Below, in pieces: positions 16,981 to 28,356 of a stretch of 64,000 nt of DNA. The first letter of the stretch is position 1, and every line of letters starts with the position of its first letter. Origin of the DNA: Kribbella catacumbae DSM 19601 (lineage in GTDB: Bacteria; Actinomycetota; Actinomycetes; Propionibacteriales; Kribbellaceae); contig NZ_AQUZ01000002.1 in NCBI RefSeq assembly GCF_000372465.1, forward strand, positions 248,160 to 312,159, in the 5' to 3' direction. The notes below the pieces were generated by a model, which was not told the origin of the DNA, searched no databases, and was given only the letters and a program-made list of their open reading frames with translations. Made by a program: the position numbers and the translations under genes.

Positions 16981-18492
16981 GTGAGCAGCATCACCCGCCG
17001 GTCCGTCCTGCTTGCCGGACTTGGCGTCACGGGGGCTGGCGTACTCGGCGGCTGCAGCAAGCCCAGCAGCAGCACCGCTGCCGCTTCTCCTTCGCTGCTC
17101 AGCCCTTCCGGCGCCGAGGTCGAAACGGTCGACGGTGCTCGCGCGAGCTCTGGCAAGGAAACCCACCTTGTTCTGACCGCGGCACCTGCCACTGTTGACC
17201 TAGGCGCCGGCGTCATCGCCAAGACTTGGGCCTTCGACCATCGCACGCCGGGCGAGGCGATCCGGATCTCGGCAGGAGACACGCTCGTGGCAGGGCTGGC
17301 GAACGGGCTTCCTGACCAGACCGCAACGTCGATCCATTGGCATGGTGTTGCCCTGCGCAACGACATGGACGGTGTCCCGCCGGCTACCCAGGCGGTCGTG
17401 CCGGCCGGTGAGTCGTTCACCTATCGGTTCGTTGCCACAGATCCAGGGACCTACTTCTTCCATCCGCACGTCGGTACGCAGTTGGACCGCGGCCTGTATG
17501 CACCCCTGGTCATCGAGGACCCGAAAGAGCCCATGTCCTACGACGGCGAGTGGATCGTCGTCCTGGACGACTGGATGGACGGGGTTAGCGGGACACCCGA
17601 TGAGGTCCTTGCCGAACTCAAGCAGGGCATGGGCGGGATGGGCGGTATGTCGATGCGCTTCATGCTCGGTAGCGCAGACAGTGAGCTACTCGGCGGCGAT
17701 GCCGGCGACGTGAAATACCCCCACCACCTGGTCAACGGCCGCGTCCCCGCCGATCCGGCCGTCTTCAACGGTAAGCCCGGATCGAGGGTCCGGCTGAGGA
17801 TCATCAACGCAGGCTCGGACACGGCCTACCGGGTCGCACTGGCAGCACACAAGCTGACCATCACGCACACCGACGGCTATCCAGTTCAGCACCAGCAGGT
17901 CGACGCGCTGCTGATCGGCATGGGCGAGCGCTACGACGTGCTGGTCACCCTCGGTGACGGTGTCTTCTCGCTGGTGGCGCTGGCCGAAGGAAAGAACCAG
18001 ACAGGTCGGGCACTGGTGCGCACCAGTACAGGACGTGCCCCAGCAACAGACGTTCGCCCAGCCGAGCTGAACCGCCAGATCCTGACCGCCTCCCAGCTCA
18101 ACGCCGCCGATCAGGTCCGCCTCGCCGCCTCGAGCGTCGACGTCACGCATCAGGTCAAGATCACCGGCGGTATGGATGCCTACGACTGGTCGATCAACGG
18201 CAGCCGGTTTGACATGTCCCATCCGACTGCTGCGCCCCTGCTGGTCCGCCACGGCCAGCGGGTGCGGCTGGACTTCGTCAACGACACCACCATGTGGCAC
18301 CCGATGCACCTGCACGGCCACACTTATCAGCTCGGCGATGCCGGCCCTCGCAAGGACACCGCGATCGTGCTGCCCAAAACGACCCTGACGGTTTTCTTCG
18401 ACGCAGACAATCCGGGCCAATGGTTGCTGCACTGCCACAACGCTTACCACGCGGAGGCCGGGATGATGGCGCTGGTGGGCTACCAGCAATGA
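16981..18492 (+). CDS. Multicopper oxidase, Tat-exported lipoprotein
   Basis: 503 residues from GTG 16981. The N-terminus has both a twin-arginine motif (ITRRSVLLAGLG) and a lipobox (LGGC). All copper motifs are present: HWHGVAL, FFHPHVG, HPMHLHGHTYQLG and LLHCHNAYHAEAGMM. A Met-rich insert (QGMGGMGGMSMRFM, about residues 217-230) resembles the cuprous-ion site of CueO-type oxidases. It would oxidise Cu(I) outside the membrane. First gene of the plus-strand operon MCO-DUF6153-DUF305-NlpC. Confidence 0.93.
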   Translation: MSSITRRSVLLAGLGVTGAGVLGGCSKPSSSTAAASPSLLSPSGAEVETVDGARASSGKETHLVLTAAPATVDLGAGVIAKTWAFDHRTPGEAIRISAGDTLVAGLANGLPDQTATSIHWHGVALRNDMDGVPPATQAVVPAGESFTYRFVATDPGTYFFHPHVGTQLDRGLYAPLVIEDPKEPMSYDGEWIVVLDDWMDGVSGTPDEVLAELKQGMGGMGGMSMRFMLGSADSELLGGDAGDVKYPHHLVNGRVPADPAVFNGKPGSRVRLRIINAGSDTAYRVALAAHKLTITHTDGYPVQHQQVDALLIGMGERYDVLVTLGDGVFSLVALAEGKNQTGRALVRTSTGRAPATDVRPAELNRQILTASQLNAADQVRLAASSVDVTHQVKITGGMDAYDWSINGSRFDMSHPTAAPLLVRHGQRVRLDFVNDTTMWHPMHLHGHTYQLGDAGPRKDTAIVLPKTTLTVFFDADNPGQWLLHCHNAYHAEAGMMALVGYQQ

Positions 18493-18552
18493 CGACCACC
18501 GCCTGGAACGGCGCCAGTGGATCTCGTCGGGCACTGGACATGGTGATCTAGG

Positions 18553-18981
18553 ATGACGCCCATGTCGAAGGCCGTCGCACAGTCGTCGCGGCGCGGTTCG
18601 CGCTGGCGCGCGACCGGTGTGTTGTGTGCCCTGATTTTCGGCATCATCGGGCTTTACAGCCTGGAGTCGCACTGCTCCGAGTCTGGTTCAGACAGTGGTT
18701 CTCATGCCGCTGTGCAGGTGGCGCATCACGCCGACAGCGATGTACATGCCGCCGCATCTCGCACCGGTGACTGGATGGAGCAGGCAGATCCCCTGGGGGA
18801 CGGTGACCTGATGGCCTGCGCATTGTTTGCAGGCCTGGTGGCGCTGCTCCTCGCGGCGATCCGTGCCCGCCGGCGGAGTGGAAGCTGGCTGGTACCTGCG
18901 GTCCGCGGTCGGCTGAGGCATCCGCGGCAGGTGCGCGTGGTGTCAGTGTCTGTGAGGGCGATCTCGCCGCTGAGGTGCTGA
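18553..18981 (+). CDS. DUF6153-like small membrane protein
   Basis: 142 residues (or 139 from ATG 18562). Membrane segment WRATGVLCALIFGIIGLYSL, a His-rich loop (SHAAVQVAHHADSDVHAAA), a second segment (LMACALFAGLVALLLAAI), and a tail ending ISPLRC. Same order of parts as the proteins at 12590, 16434 and 29775. It lies 60 bp after the multicopper oxidase, so probably co-transcribed. Confidence 0.65.
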   Translation: MTPMSKAVAQSSRRGSRWRATGVLCALIFGIIGLYSLESHCSESGSDSGSHAAVQVAHHADSDVHAAASRTGDWMEQADPLGDGDLMACALFAGLVALLLAAIRARRRSGSWLVPAVRGRLRHPRQVRVVSVSVRAISPLRC

Positions 18982-19036
18982 GGAGCAGGGCACGTTTCGA
19001 CGCCCGCACGCTCAACACACCACTCAGGAGTTCCCC

Positions 19037-19651
19037 ATGCGCACCTCGTGCGCGCTGCGCTGTGTCGTCGTTGCCGCCACAGCTGCGCTAGCTGTCGTCC
19101 TGGCAGGCTGCGCGGACATCGGAGCCGATTCCGGTGAGACTTCACACCTGCCCGTCAACCCAGCCGATATCGCCTTCGCGCAGCGGATGATCGCCCAGCA
19201 CCGCCAGGCAGTCGACATGTCCGCTCTTGCTGCAACCCGCAGCAAGAACCCGGCAGTGACCCAGTTGGCAAGCACGATCGGCCGCGCTCACACCGAGGCC
19301 GTCGGTGAACTTGACGGCCTTCTCAAGGCCTGGGGCCAAAGGGGAGAGCCAACACCGGCGGTAGCGAATCCCGGCCCAGCCGACACTACTCCGCTCGTCA
19401 CCGCGGCCGGGGCGATCAAGGAAGCCGATCTCGCACGCCTGCGGTCATCGTCGGGTGTGGTGTTCGACCGGCTGCTGCTGAGCTTCTTGATCGATCATCA
19501 CAGCGAAGACGTTTCGATCGCCCGCCTCCAGCAGGAGGCTGGGCAAAACCTCCGAGCCCGTGTGGTCGCCGACCGTATCGAAGCTGACCACGCCGTGGAG
19601 CTCAGCGAAATGCGGAAGCTGCTCAGTTCTCTCGGCACCGCGCCGCGCTGA
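19037..19651 (+). CDS. DUF305 lipoprotein (second copy)
   Basis: 204 residues, lipobox VLAGC, with DUF305 motifs MIAQHRQAVDMSAL and LIDHHSEDVSIARL. The second motif has lost part of the usual H-H-x-G-A pattern compared with the copy at 13210. Third gene in the multicopper oxidase operon, 55 bp after the DUF6153-like gene; GGAG lies ahead of the ATG. Confidence 0.87.
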   Translation: MRTSCALRCVVVAATAALAVVLAGCADIGADSGETSHLPVNPADIAFAQRMIAQHRQAVDMSALAATRSKNPAVTQLASTIGRAHTEAVGELDGLLKAWGQRGEPTPAVANPGPADTTPLVTAAGAIKEADLARLRSSSGVVFDRLLLSFLIDHHSEDVSIARLQQEAGQNLRARVVADRIEADHAVELSEMRKLLSSLGTAPR

Positions 19652-19750
19652 ACCACCTGACTCGCAAAACAGCACTTGCCCCTGCCTGAGCCTGCGGAAG
19701 ATCACGCGACCAAGGCAGACGTCAAACTTTGAGAAGGGACCTGCCAGAAC

Positions 19751-20821
19751 ATGTCGAACGGTTGGAGGCGTCATCCTGCACGGGTGGCACTGCCTCTCAT
19801 CACTGCTGTCGTCGTCGCGGCTGCTCTGGGGCTCGTCGGGGGTTCGGCCGCGGCAGAACCAAAGCCGACCCTCGCTGAGGCACGGCAAACAGTGGCGACC
19901 CTCCAGCATCAGGCCGAGGAAGCCGGTGAGGCAGCGAACGACCTGACCGGGCAAATCGCCACCGCTCGTCGCAAGGTCGCCGCACTCACTGAAGGCGCCG
20001 GCCGCCAGGAGCGTGTCGTCCAGGAGATCGGTCGCCGGATCGGCTTACTGGCTGTGGCGAACTATCAGCGGTCCCAGATGACGACCACCGCCCAGCTGCT
20101 CCTTTCGAGCGACCCCGACCAGTTCCTGAAACAAGCTTCGACAGCACAGGCGTATGCCGGCCAGCAGACGGCAGTTTTGCGCCGGTACCAGAACGCCAGC
20201 GGCAAACTTGCCGATCTACGCAGCATCGAGCGTTCAGAGCTGCAAGCTTTGGCGGCTGTGCAGGCCAAGCAGAACGAGCTCAAGGCAAAGATCGCCTCGA
20301 ACCTGGCGGCGGCTGACAAAGTGCTGGCCAAACTCACCGACGCCGAACGCGATCGGCTCGCAGCCGAGGATGCCGCCGAGGTGCAGCGAGAGAAAGACGA
20401 GGCCGAGGCTGAGCGACGCCGTACCAGCCGCGACAGCCAGCGCACTGCCGGACCGGACGTACCAGCATCGGGAAGGGCGAAGATCGCCGTCGCTTATGCC
20501 TTGAACCAGATCGGTGACCCGTACTTGTGGGCAGCTGCGGGCCCAGATGCCTTCGACTGTTCCGGGTTGACGCTGTCGGCATGGGGCAAGGCCGGGATCT
20601 CGTTGTCGCACTCGTCCACGGCCCAGTACAACGAAGGACGCCGCGTGAGCCGCGCCGACCTGATGCCCGGGGACTTGTTGTTCTACTTCACACCCATCTC
20701 CCACGTGAGCATGTACATCGGCAACGGGAAGGCAGTCCACGCAAGCCGCCCTGGCAAGCCTGTCCAGATCGACCCCGCATTCGGGCAGATGCCGTACGTC
20801 GGCGCTGTCCGGCCTGGCTGA
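19751..20821 (+). CDS. NlpC/P60 peptidoglycan endopeptidase with coiled coil (RipA-like)
   Basis: 356 residues: signal peptide (LITAVVVAAALGLVGGSAAAEP), a long coiled coil (about 35-235), then the NlpC/P60 domain with catalytic Cys in FDCSGLTLSAW, His in ISHVSMYIGNG and a further His in KAVHASRPG. It cuts D-Glu-mDAP bonds in the wall. It is the last gene of the multicopper oxidase operon and is followed by a strong hairpin. Like the M23 gene, it places a wall hydrolase at the end of a dyad-controlled operon. Confidence 0.9.
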   Translation: MSNGWRRHPARVALPLITAVVVAAALGLVGGSAAAEPKPTLAEARQTVATLQHQAEEAGEAANDLTGQIATARRKVAALTEGAGRQERVVQEIGRRIGLLAVANYQRSQMTTTAQLLLSSDPDQFLKQASTAQAYAGQQTAVLRRYQNASGKLADLRSIERSELQALAAVQAKQNELKAKIASNLAAADKVLAKLTDAERDRLAAEDAAEVQREKDEAEAERRRTSRDSQRTAGPDVPASGRAKIAVAYALNQIGDPYLWAAAGPDAFDCSGLTLSAWGKAGISLSHSSTAQYNEGRRVSRADLMPGDLLFYFTPISHVSMYIGNGKAVHASRPGKPVQIDPAFGQMPYVGAVRPG

Positions 20822-20830
20822 ATCCGCAGC

Positions 20831-20871
20831 CGGGTGTTCCCTCCTGGAGGAGGTCCAGGAGGGAACACCCG
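20831..20871. terminator. Bidirectional hairpin terminator
   Basis: A perfect 18-bp inverted repeat (left arm CGGGTGTTCCCTCCTGGA) with a 5-nt loop lies between the converging NlpC/P60 and copA genes, 10 bp and 18 bp from their stops. It can end transcription from both sides. Confidence 0.85.
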
Positions 20872-20888
20872 GCGAGCCGGTAACAACC

Positions 20889-23189
<2,301 letters not shown>

Positions 23190-23244
23190 GATGGAGATCT
23201 CCTTACTATCTAGTGACTCGTGCTGGAGCGGGGGATTGAGCTGC

Positions 23245-24207
23245 TCAGCTGTGGCCGCCGTCGTGCCCGTGGCCAGCGGTGGTGGGGGCAGTGGGGGGCG
23301 GCGTTGTGGTGGATGGCACAGGTGAAGGTGTCGCGATACCGCCGGTGGCGGTAGTGACGGTGAACTCGGCGGTCCGGACTTTTCCGTTGTGTTTGAAGTC
23401 CAGGTAGAGCCGGTAGCTGCCGGTGCTCGGTGTGGTGGCGTAAAAGGTGATGTCGGGTCCGGGGTTGGTCTTGCCGTCGCCGGGTGCCCCTGCGGGGTGC
23501 ACGTGGAGGTAGGCGAGGTCGCCATCCCGTAGCGCGACCAGATGGCCGTAGGCACCTAGGTACGGCTGCAGATCGGTGATTGGCTTGCCGTCCTTGGCGA
23601 TCGACAGCTTGAGTTCTGATTCGCGGCCGGGTTCGAGACCGCCGGTCAGGATGACCGTGTAGCCGTCGACCTGGGCGGTGTTGCTCTGGGGCGGGAGCGG
23701 CTTCGGGTCGGAGCTGCCGGGTACTGCGAGGTCTGCGCCGAGGGTGAGATTCTCGCCGCCTGCTGGGACGAAGTCGGCGAACACCCGCCACTGCCCGGAG
23801 GTCAGTGCCACCGGAACGCTCCAGTTCCCGCTGCCGTCCAGTTTCGGGTGGAGGTGCTGGAAGCCGGACAGATCGCGGCGCACCGCGATCAGGTGCAAGT
23901 CCTTGTCGTGGCTGCGGTCGTAGGCGGTCACAGGCCGGCCGTCGGGGCCTAGTACAGAGAATCGAAGTTGAGTTGCGGGTCCCGCCGGCAGTTGGTCGTT
24001 CGCGAGCGTCAGCGTGAAGCCTTTGTCGGAGATCATCAGTCCTCCAGGGAGCTTTTCGGTGCCGGCGGTGGTCGCCGCCGATGGTGGGTGGTGCACCTCT
24101 TGTTCGGCCGGGTCCACCGGCCCGACGAGGGTGCCAATGCCGACCGCGCCGCCGAACACTACGGCCAGGCCGGCGACAAAGGTCGCGATCTTGGTGGGGG
24201 TCTTCAT
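23245..24207 (-). CDS. Secreted His-rich protein of copper clusters
   Basis: 320 residues: an N-terminal membrane/signal segment ([21 protein letters not shown]), two similar halves with paired motifs ([18 protein letters not shown] and [18 protein letters not shown]), and a Pro/Thr tail ending GHGHDGGHS. The motifs look like metal-binding beta domains facing outward. Such proteins are often found beside CopA/CopZ, but no reaction is known. About 55 bp separates it from copA. Confidence 0.75.
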   Translation of the reverse strand: MKTPTKIATFVAGLAVVFGGAVGIGTLVGPVDPAEQEVHHPPSAATTAGTEKLPGGLMISDKGFTLTLANDQLPAGPATQLRFSVLGPDGRPVTAYDRSHDKDLHLIAVRRDLSGFQHLHPKLDGSGNWSVPVALTSGQWRVFADFVPAGGENLTLGADLAVPGSSDPKPLPPQSNTAQVDGYTVILTGGLEPGRESELKLSIAKDGKPITDLQPYLGAYGHLVALRDGDLAYLHVHPAGAPGDGKTNPGPDITFYATTPSTGSYRLYLDFKHNGKVRTAEFTVTTATGGIATPSPVPSTTTPPPTAPTTAGHGHDGGHS

Positions 24208-24254
24208 GGTCAGTCCTCGTCAGGTCGGTGGTTGGTCGAGATTCGGGCGGCCGG

Positions 24255-24536
24255 TCAGGCGTCGGCGAGCTGGTAGCCCGCCTCTTCGACTGCCGCCTGT
24301 ACTGCGTCGCGGCCGACCGGCCGGTCGCTGGTCACCGTCACAGAGCCGCTCGCCAGGTCGACATCGACGGCACTGACGCCGTCGATCCGGCTGACCTCGC
24401 TCGTGACGGAGCTGACGCAGTGGCCGCACGTCATCCCGGTCACTGAGAAGACGGTGGCTTCCGCGGCGGTACGGGTGCCGGTCGTGGTCACGGAATTGGT
24501 GGCGTCAGCGGTGCCGCAACTGCAGGCGTTGCACAT
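24255..24536 (-). CDS. copZ: CopZ-like copper chaperone
   Basis: 93 residues. An extra Cys-rich N-terminus (MCNACSCGTAD) is followed by a heavy-metal-associated domain with GMTCGHCVSSV. It would carry Cu(I) to CopA. First gene after the CsoR operator at 24575 on the minus strand, followed by the His-rich secreted protein and copA. Confidence 0.9.
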   Translation of the reverse strand: MCNACSCGTADATNSVTTTGTRTAAEATVFSVTGMTCGHCVSSVTSEVSRIDGVSAVDVDLASGSVTVTSDRPVGRDAVQAAVEEAGYQLADA

Positions 24537-24574
24537 GTCGGGGTTCCTTTCGATCGGTTGACGCGATGGAACCT

Positions 24575-24591
24575 ATACCCCCTAAGGGTAT
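24575..24591. promoter_or_regulatory. CsoR-type operator upstream of copZ
   Basis: ATACCCCCTAAGGGTAT, arms ATACCC/GGGTAT, 38 bp before the copZ start. Same core as the sites at 97, 124, 24717 and 24768. Confidence 0.75.
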
Positions 24592-24716
24592 CTTTCAAGT
24601 CCCGTCTTCAGCGGGCTCGGCATCCGCGCTGAGGGCCCAATAAGTCTGTGAGGGAACGGAGACTTCGGGGCGGCCATCCCGAGCGTGGCCGGGCACCCGA
24701 CGGATCGCAAATACCG

Positions 24717-24733
24717 ATACCCCCTAGCGGTAT
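24717..24733. promoter_or_regulatory. CsoR-type operator upstream of the DHA2 exporter, distal
   Basis: ATACCCCCTAGCGGTAT, one arm degenerate. It is 51 bp from the proximal copy, so both could be bound together. Confidence 0.65.
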
Positions 24734-24767
24734 GGGATCTGGCCTGCTAAGTTCCATCTCGATCCCG

Positions 24768-24784
24768 GTACCCCCAGGGGGTAT
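24768..24784. promoter_or_regulatory. CsoR-type operator upstream of the DHA2 exporter, proximal
   Basis: GTACCCCCAGGGGGTAT with near-perfect arms, directly before the AGAAAGGA ribosome site of the exporter gene. Binding here would block transcription initiation. Confidence 0.8.
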
Positions 24785-24802
24785 CAGAAAGGAATGGTTG
24801 TC

Positions 24803-26242
24803 ATGAGTACTTCAGCTGGAGTCACCCGCTCGGGGTCTCGCCGCTGGTGGGCGCTGGGCCTGATCGCCGCGGCGCAGTTCATGGTCATCATGGACACGTC
24901 GATCATCGGAGTCGCGCTACCAGAGATACGGGCTGACCTGGGCTTCACTCCACAGACGTTGTCCTGGGTGTTCAACGCCTACGTGGTCGCCTTCGGCGGC
25001 CTGCTGCTCCTCGGTGGGCGGCTGTCCGACCTCTTCGGAGCACGCCGGATCTTCTCGGCCGGCTGGATCGTGCTGCTGGTGGGATCAGTTCTCGCCGGTG
25101 CAGCCAACGGTGTCGGCCTGGAGCTGACTGGCCGGGCGGTCCAGGGTGTTGGCGCGGCTCTGATCGCTCCATCAGCGCTGACATTGCTGATGATGCTGTT
25201 CGGTTCTGAGCCCAAGGAGCTCACCAAGGCCCTGGCCCTCTATGGCGCCGCCGCACCGGCAGGCGGTACGGCGGGAGTGTTTCTCGGTGGCGTGATCACC
25301 GAGTACGCGAGCTGGCCATGGGTGTTCTACCTGAACATCCCGATCGCGATCGCTGTCTTGCTGGCCACTCCGGCTCTGATGCCGGCCGCGGCAGCTCAGC
25401 GTGGCAGCGTCGATCTCGTCGGGGCCTTGACGGCTACGGGTGGAATCGGTGCGGCCGTGTACGCGATCGTTCGCGCGCCGGAAGCGGGTTGGGCGAGCGG
25501 CGAGACGTTGCTGGTCGGAGCGGCGGCCATCGCGCTCCTGGTTGCCTTCGTGGTGGTCCAGGCCCGTCGATCCGAACCGCTGATGCGGCTGGCGATCTTC
25601 CGCGCACCGAACCTGGCCGCGGCCAATGTCGCCCAGTTGCTGCTGGGAGCGGCGTGGGTACCAATGTGGTTCTTCCTGAACCTCTACCTGCAACAGGTCC
25701 TCGGCCTGAGCGCGTTCCCGAGTGGCTCGGCGTTGTTGCCGATGACAACGTTCATCATGCTCGGCATGATCGTTGCCGCGCCGCGCTTCATCGCCCGCTT
25801 CGGTCCCAAGCGGACGCTGGTGACCGGAATGACCGTCCTCACCGCAGGCCTCGCGGCACTGTCCCTGGTCCGCTCGGACGGATCGTTCTGGGTCGACGTC
25901 CTCCCGGCGTCGCTGATCGCCGCGGCCGGAATGTCGCTCGCCTTCATCCCCAGCCTCGGCATCGCCCTCTCCTCCGCACGACCGGAAGAAGGCGGCCTAG
26001 CCTCAGGAATCGTCAACACCAGCTACCAGATCGGCTCAGCCCTCGGCCTCGCCGCCATGACAGCAGTCGCCGCAGCAGCCGGCGCCGACCAACTGGGCGA
26101 CACCGGTGCACTGACCGACGGCTACTCGGCCGCCTTCCTCGGAGCCGCCGCCCTCGCCGCAGTCGGCGCAATCCTCGCCGCCGTGACGGTGCGCATCGCC
26201 AAGCCCGCCATCAACAAGGAGACCGCGGATGTGCTGAACTGA
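24803..26242 (+). CDS. DHA2-family MFS drug/metal-stress exporter
   Basis: 479 residues and about 14 membrane segments; motif A variant GGRLSDLFGARR and motif C-like VGAALIAPSALTLLM. ATG 24803 is preferred to ATG 24794 because AGAAAGGA at 24786-24793 is correctly spaced only from the former. Two CsoR-like palindromes lie just upstream. DHA2 pumps usually export drugs; copper control of such a pump is unusual. Confidence 0.85.
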   Translation: MSTSAGVTRSGSRRWWALGLIAAAQFMVIMDTSIIGVALPEIRADLGFTPQTLSWVFNAYVVAFGGLLLLGGRLSDLFGARRIFSAGWIVLLVGSVLAGAANGVGLELTGRAVQGVGAALIAPSALTLLMMLFGSEPKELTKALALYGAAAPAGGTAGVFLGGVITEYASWPWVFYLNIPIAIAVLLATPALMPAAAAQRGSVDLVGALTATGGIGAAVYAIVRAPEAGWASGETLLVGAAAIALLVAFVVVQARRSEPLMRLAIFRAPNLAAANVAQLLLGAAWVPMWFFLNLYLQQVLGLSAFPSGSALLPMTTFIMLGMIVAAPRFIARFGPKRTLVTGMTVLTAGLAALSLVRSDGSFWVDVLPASLIAAAGMSLAFIPSLGIALSSARPEEGGLASGIVNTSYQIGSALGLAAMTAVAAAAGADQLGDTGALTDGYSAAFLGAAALAAVGAILAAVTVRIAKPAINKETADVLN

Positions 26243-26383
26243 GCCCCACGCGTTGTATCCAACAAGCTCATCAATGACAGCGATCGTGCCGGCCAGACCC
26301 ACGCAGTACAGGGTCGGCCGGCGTTCGTCGTTGGGAGGCCCGATGCATCGCTCGTGCGAGTGCCTGGCTGCCTCAGGCAGCAG

Positions 26384-26499
26384 AGGCCGCAGTAGTCCAT
26401 TCCGGCGACGACCAGGCCTGGCGCGGCCACCAACACCACTGGTGCCATCGGTACTGCGCCCACGAACGCGCAGAGGAGTCTGCGCGTGCTTCGGCGCAT
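26384..26499 (-). pseudogene. C-terminal fragment of an M56 metallopeptidase
   Basis: The frame reads MRRSTRRLLCAFVGA then APGLVVAGMDYCGL, matching the end of the intact M56 protein (LRRGMHSTL to LIAAGMDYCGLT at 407). The frame runs on past the expected stop, and the catalytic HExxH part is missing. It marks loss of a second M56 gene at this place. Confidence 0.65.
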
Positions 26500-26504
26500 C
26501 GGTG

Positions 26505-26650
26505 GTCGGCGACCGGCTGTGGTCGAGACGCTGCCACCAGCCGAGCGAGCTCAAGCATGCCGCAATCCCAGAGGCGTTGTCGTTGGCCCCGGGTGAGCCC
26601 GGAACAGTGTCCAGATGTGCACCGACCATAAGACGAGGCTGAATGGGTCG
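26505..26650 (-). pseudogene. Fragment of an M28-type aminopeptidase
   Basis: PIQPRLMVGAHLDTVPGSPG and ANDNASGIAA carry the metal-binding H-D and N-D-N motifs of M28 peptidases. A frameshift follows, since LELARLVAASRPQP continues in the next frame. It abuts the M56 fragment, so both are products of rearrangement. Confidence 0.65.
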
Positions 26651-26718
26651 CCGCCATTGCGACCGGATCTGCCTTCGGCGGAGTGGGTTCAGACTGCCCC
26701 ACTTGGCCTGGTCGGATT

Positions 26719-28356
26719 TCAGATCAGGCGCCGGACGTGTCGTCGCGCGGTTCTGGCGAGCATGGTGATCTCGCTGATGCGCAGGACACGGGCCGAGAGG
26801 GCGAACAGTACGAGGAACCCGAGCGACCCAGCGGCCACAGCAAGCAGTGACGCCGAGGAACCATGGCCGATCCAGGCCGCGGATACTCGACCGATGGCGT
26901 AAGCCGCGGCCGCAGGGACGAGGCTCGCGAGTAGAAGCCGAGTGTGGTGGCCTATGGCGTCGCGGGTTCCGAAGTCACCGATCCGCGCGCGTAGTTGCCG
27001 GGCTGTGATCGCCAGTCCAACGGCGTAGGCGATCCCGTATGCGGCAGCCATGCCGGTGACTGCCCAGCGAGGAGGCAGCGTCGCGAAGGCGGCGATCGAC
27101 AGCCAACCGTGGACACACGTCGTCGCGACCGCGATCGCCAAGGGTGTCTTCGTGTCGTGCAACGCGTAGAACACCCTCACCAGAAGGTACTGCATCGAGA
27201 ACGGGATCAGGCCGAGCGCGAACGCCATCAGCATGTACCCAATCGCCAGGGTGTCCTGGAGAGTCACATTGCCTCGCAGGAATGCCGCCGTTGCGATCTG
27301 AGGGCCGAGAGCGAGGAACAACATAGCCGTCGGCACGATCACAGTGGCGCTGATACGTACGGCGTACGCCACGTCAGCGCGGACCGTCGCGAAGTCATGG
27401 TCGGCGGCTGAGTTACTCAGTCTTGGCATCAGCGCGGTCAGCATCGACACGGTGACAACGCCTTGCGGAATGAGCCAGAGCAGGTACGCATTGCTGTAGG
27501 CGGTGTAGCCGACGCCGTACGGGATGCCTTGCCTGTCAGCAGCCACGGAGACGTTCGTGGAGAGCAAGGTGACGACCCAATATCCGATCTGGTTGACGAC
27601 GACGACCAGCACAGTCCAGACGGCCAGCCCCGCGATCTGGCGTAGGTCCTTGTCACGCCAGCGCACTCGAGGTCGCCATTTGAAGCCGGTCGCGCGGAGT
27701 GCGGGTATCAGGATCAGAGCCTGCACGATCACGCCTGCCGTGGTCCCGGCACCCAGGAGCCGGATTTCCGGGGTGCCGAGTTCCGCGGCGGTGTTGCTGT
27801 CGCTCGCGACCACGAGATAGATGCACACGGTGCCGATGACCACGAGATTGTTCACGACCGGGGCCCACATCATCGGGCCGAATCGCCCGCGGACGTTGAG
27901 CAGTTGCCCGAGCATCGTGAAGAGTCCGTAGAAGAAGATCTGCGGCAGGAAGAAGCGGGCGAAGGTGATGGTGAGCGTTCGCTGAGCGCCGGTGAAGTCT
28001 GAGTAGAGGTCGACGATCTGGGGAGCCAGCAGCCACGAGGCGACGGTGATCGTCAACAGGAAGAGCAGGGCTGCGTTCAAGAGCCGGTTGGCGAACTCGG
28101 CGCCGTGGTCGGGATCCCGCCGGGCGGCGGCGGTGAGCTGCGGGACGAAGACCGCGTTGAGTGCACCGCCCAGAAGCAGGATGTAGAGAATTGTCGGCAT
28201 GGTGTTGGCCACGTTGTAGGCATCAGCGAGCAGCGCCGTACCAAGTGCCGCGACGAGGGCCGCGTTCCGCGCGAAGCCGGTGATCCTGGACACGATCGTC
28301 CCTGCCGCCATCACGGCGCTCGAGCGCAGCAGCGGCGGGCCGTCTGTCGTCGTCAT
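26719..28356 (-). CDS. murJ: MurJ/MviN-like lipid II flippase
   Basis: 545 residues, about 14 membrane segments, opening VMAAGTIVSRITGFARNAAL with LLADAYNVANTMPTILYILL, a clear MurJ signature. ATG 28356 overlaps the stop of the FemX gene by ATGA. Since the essential murJ lies elsewhere in actinobacterial genomes (near the replication origin), this is likely an accessory copy for altered precursors. Downstream of dyad D through the DUF6153-like and FemX genes. Confidence 0.85.
   Translation of the reverse strand: MTTTDGPPLLRSSAVMAAGTIVSRITGFARNAALVAALGTALLADAYNVANTMPTILYILLLGGALNAVFVPQLTAAARRDPDHGAEFANRLLNAALLFLLTITVASWLLAPQIVDLYSDFTGAQRTLTITFARFFLPQIFFYGLFTMLGQLLNVRGRFGPMMWAPVVNNLVVIGTVCIYLVVASDSNTAAELGTPEIRLLGAGTTAGVIVQALILIPALRATGFKWRPRVRWRDKDLRQIAGLAVWTVLVVVVNQIGYWVVTLLSTNVSVAADRQGIPYGVGYTAYSNAYLLWLIPQGVVTVSMLTALMPRLSNSAADHDFATVRADVAYAVRISATVIVPTAMLFLALGPQIATAAFLRGNVTLQDTLAIGYMLMAFALGLIPFSMQYLLVRVFYALHDTKTPLAIAVATTCVHGWLSIAAFATLPPRWAVTGMAAAYGIAYAVGLAITARQLRARIGDFGTRDAIGHHTRLLLASLVPAAAAYAIGRVSAAWIGHGSSASLLAVAAGSLGFLVLFALSARVLRISEITMLARTARRHVRRLI

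Noticed and set aside
23203..23216. TTACTA-TC-TAGTGA dyad before copA as a fifth BlaI-like site
   Set aside because: The spacer is 2 bp instead of 5 and the arms match only in part, so it does not fit the pattern of the other four.
26245..26370. Continuation of the M56 fragment as a longer protein
   Set aside because: The frame runs past the family's natural end (GMDYCGL) into sequence with no similarity.
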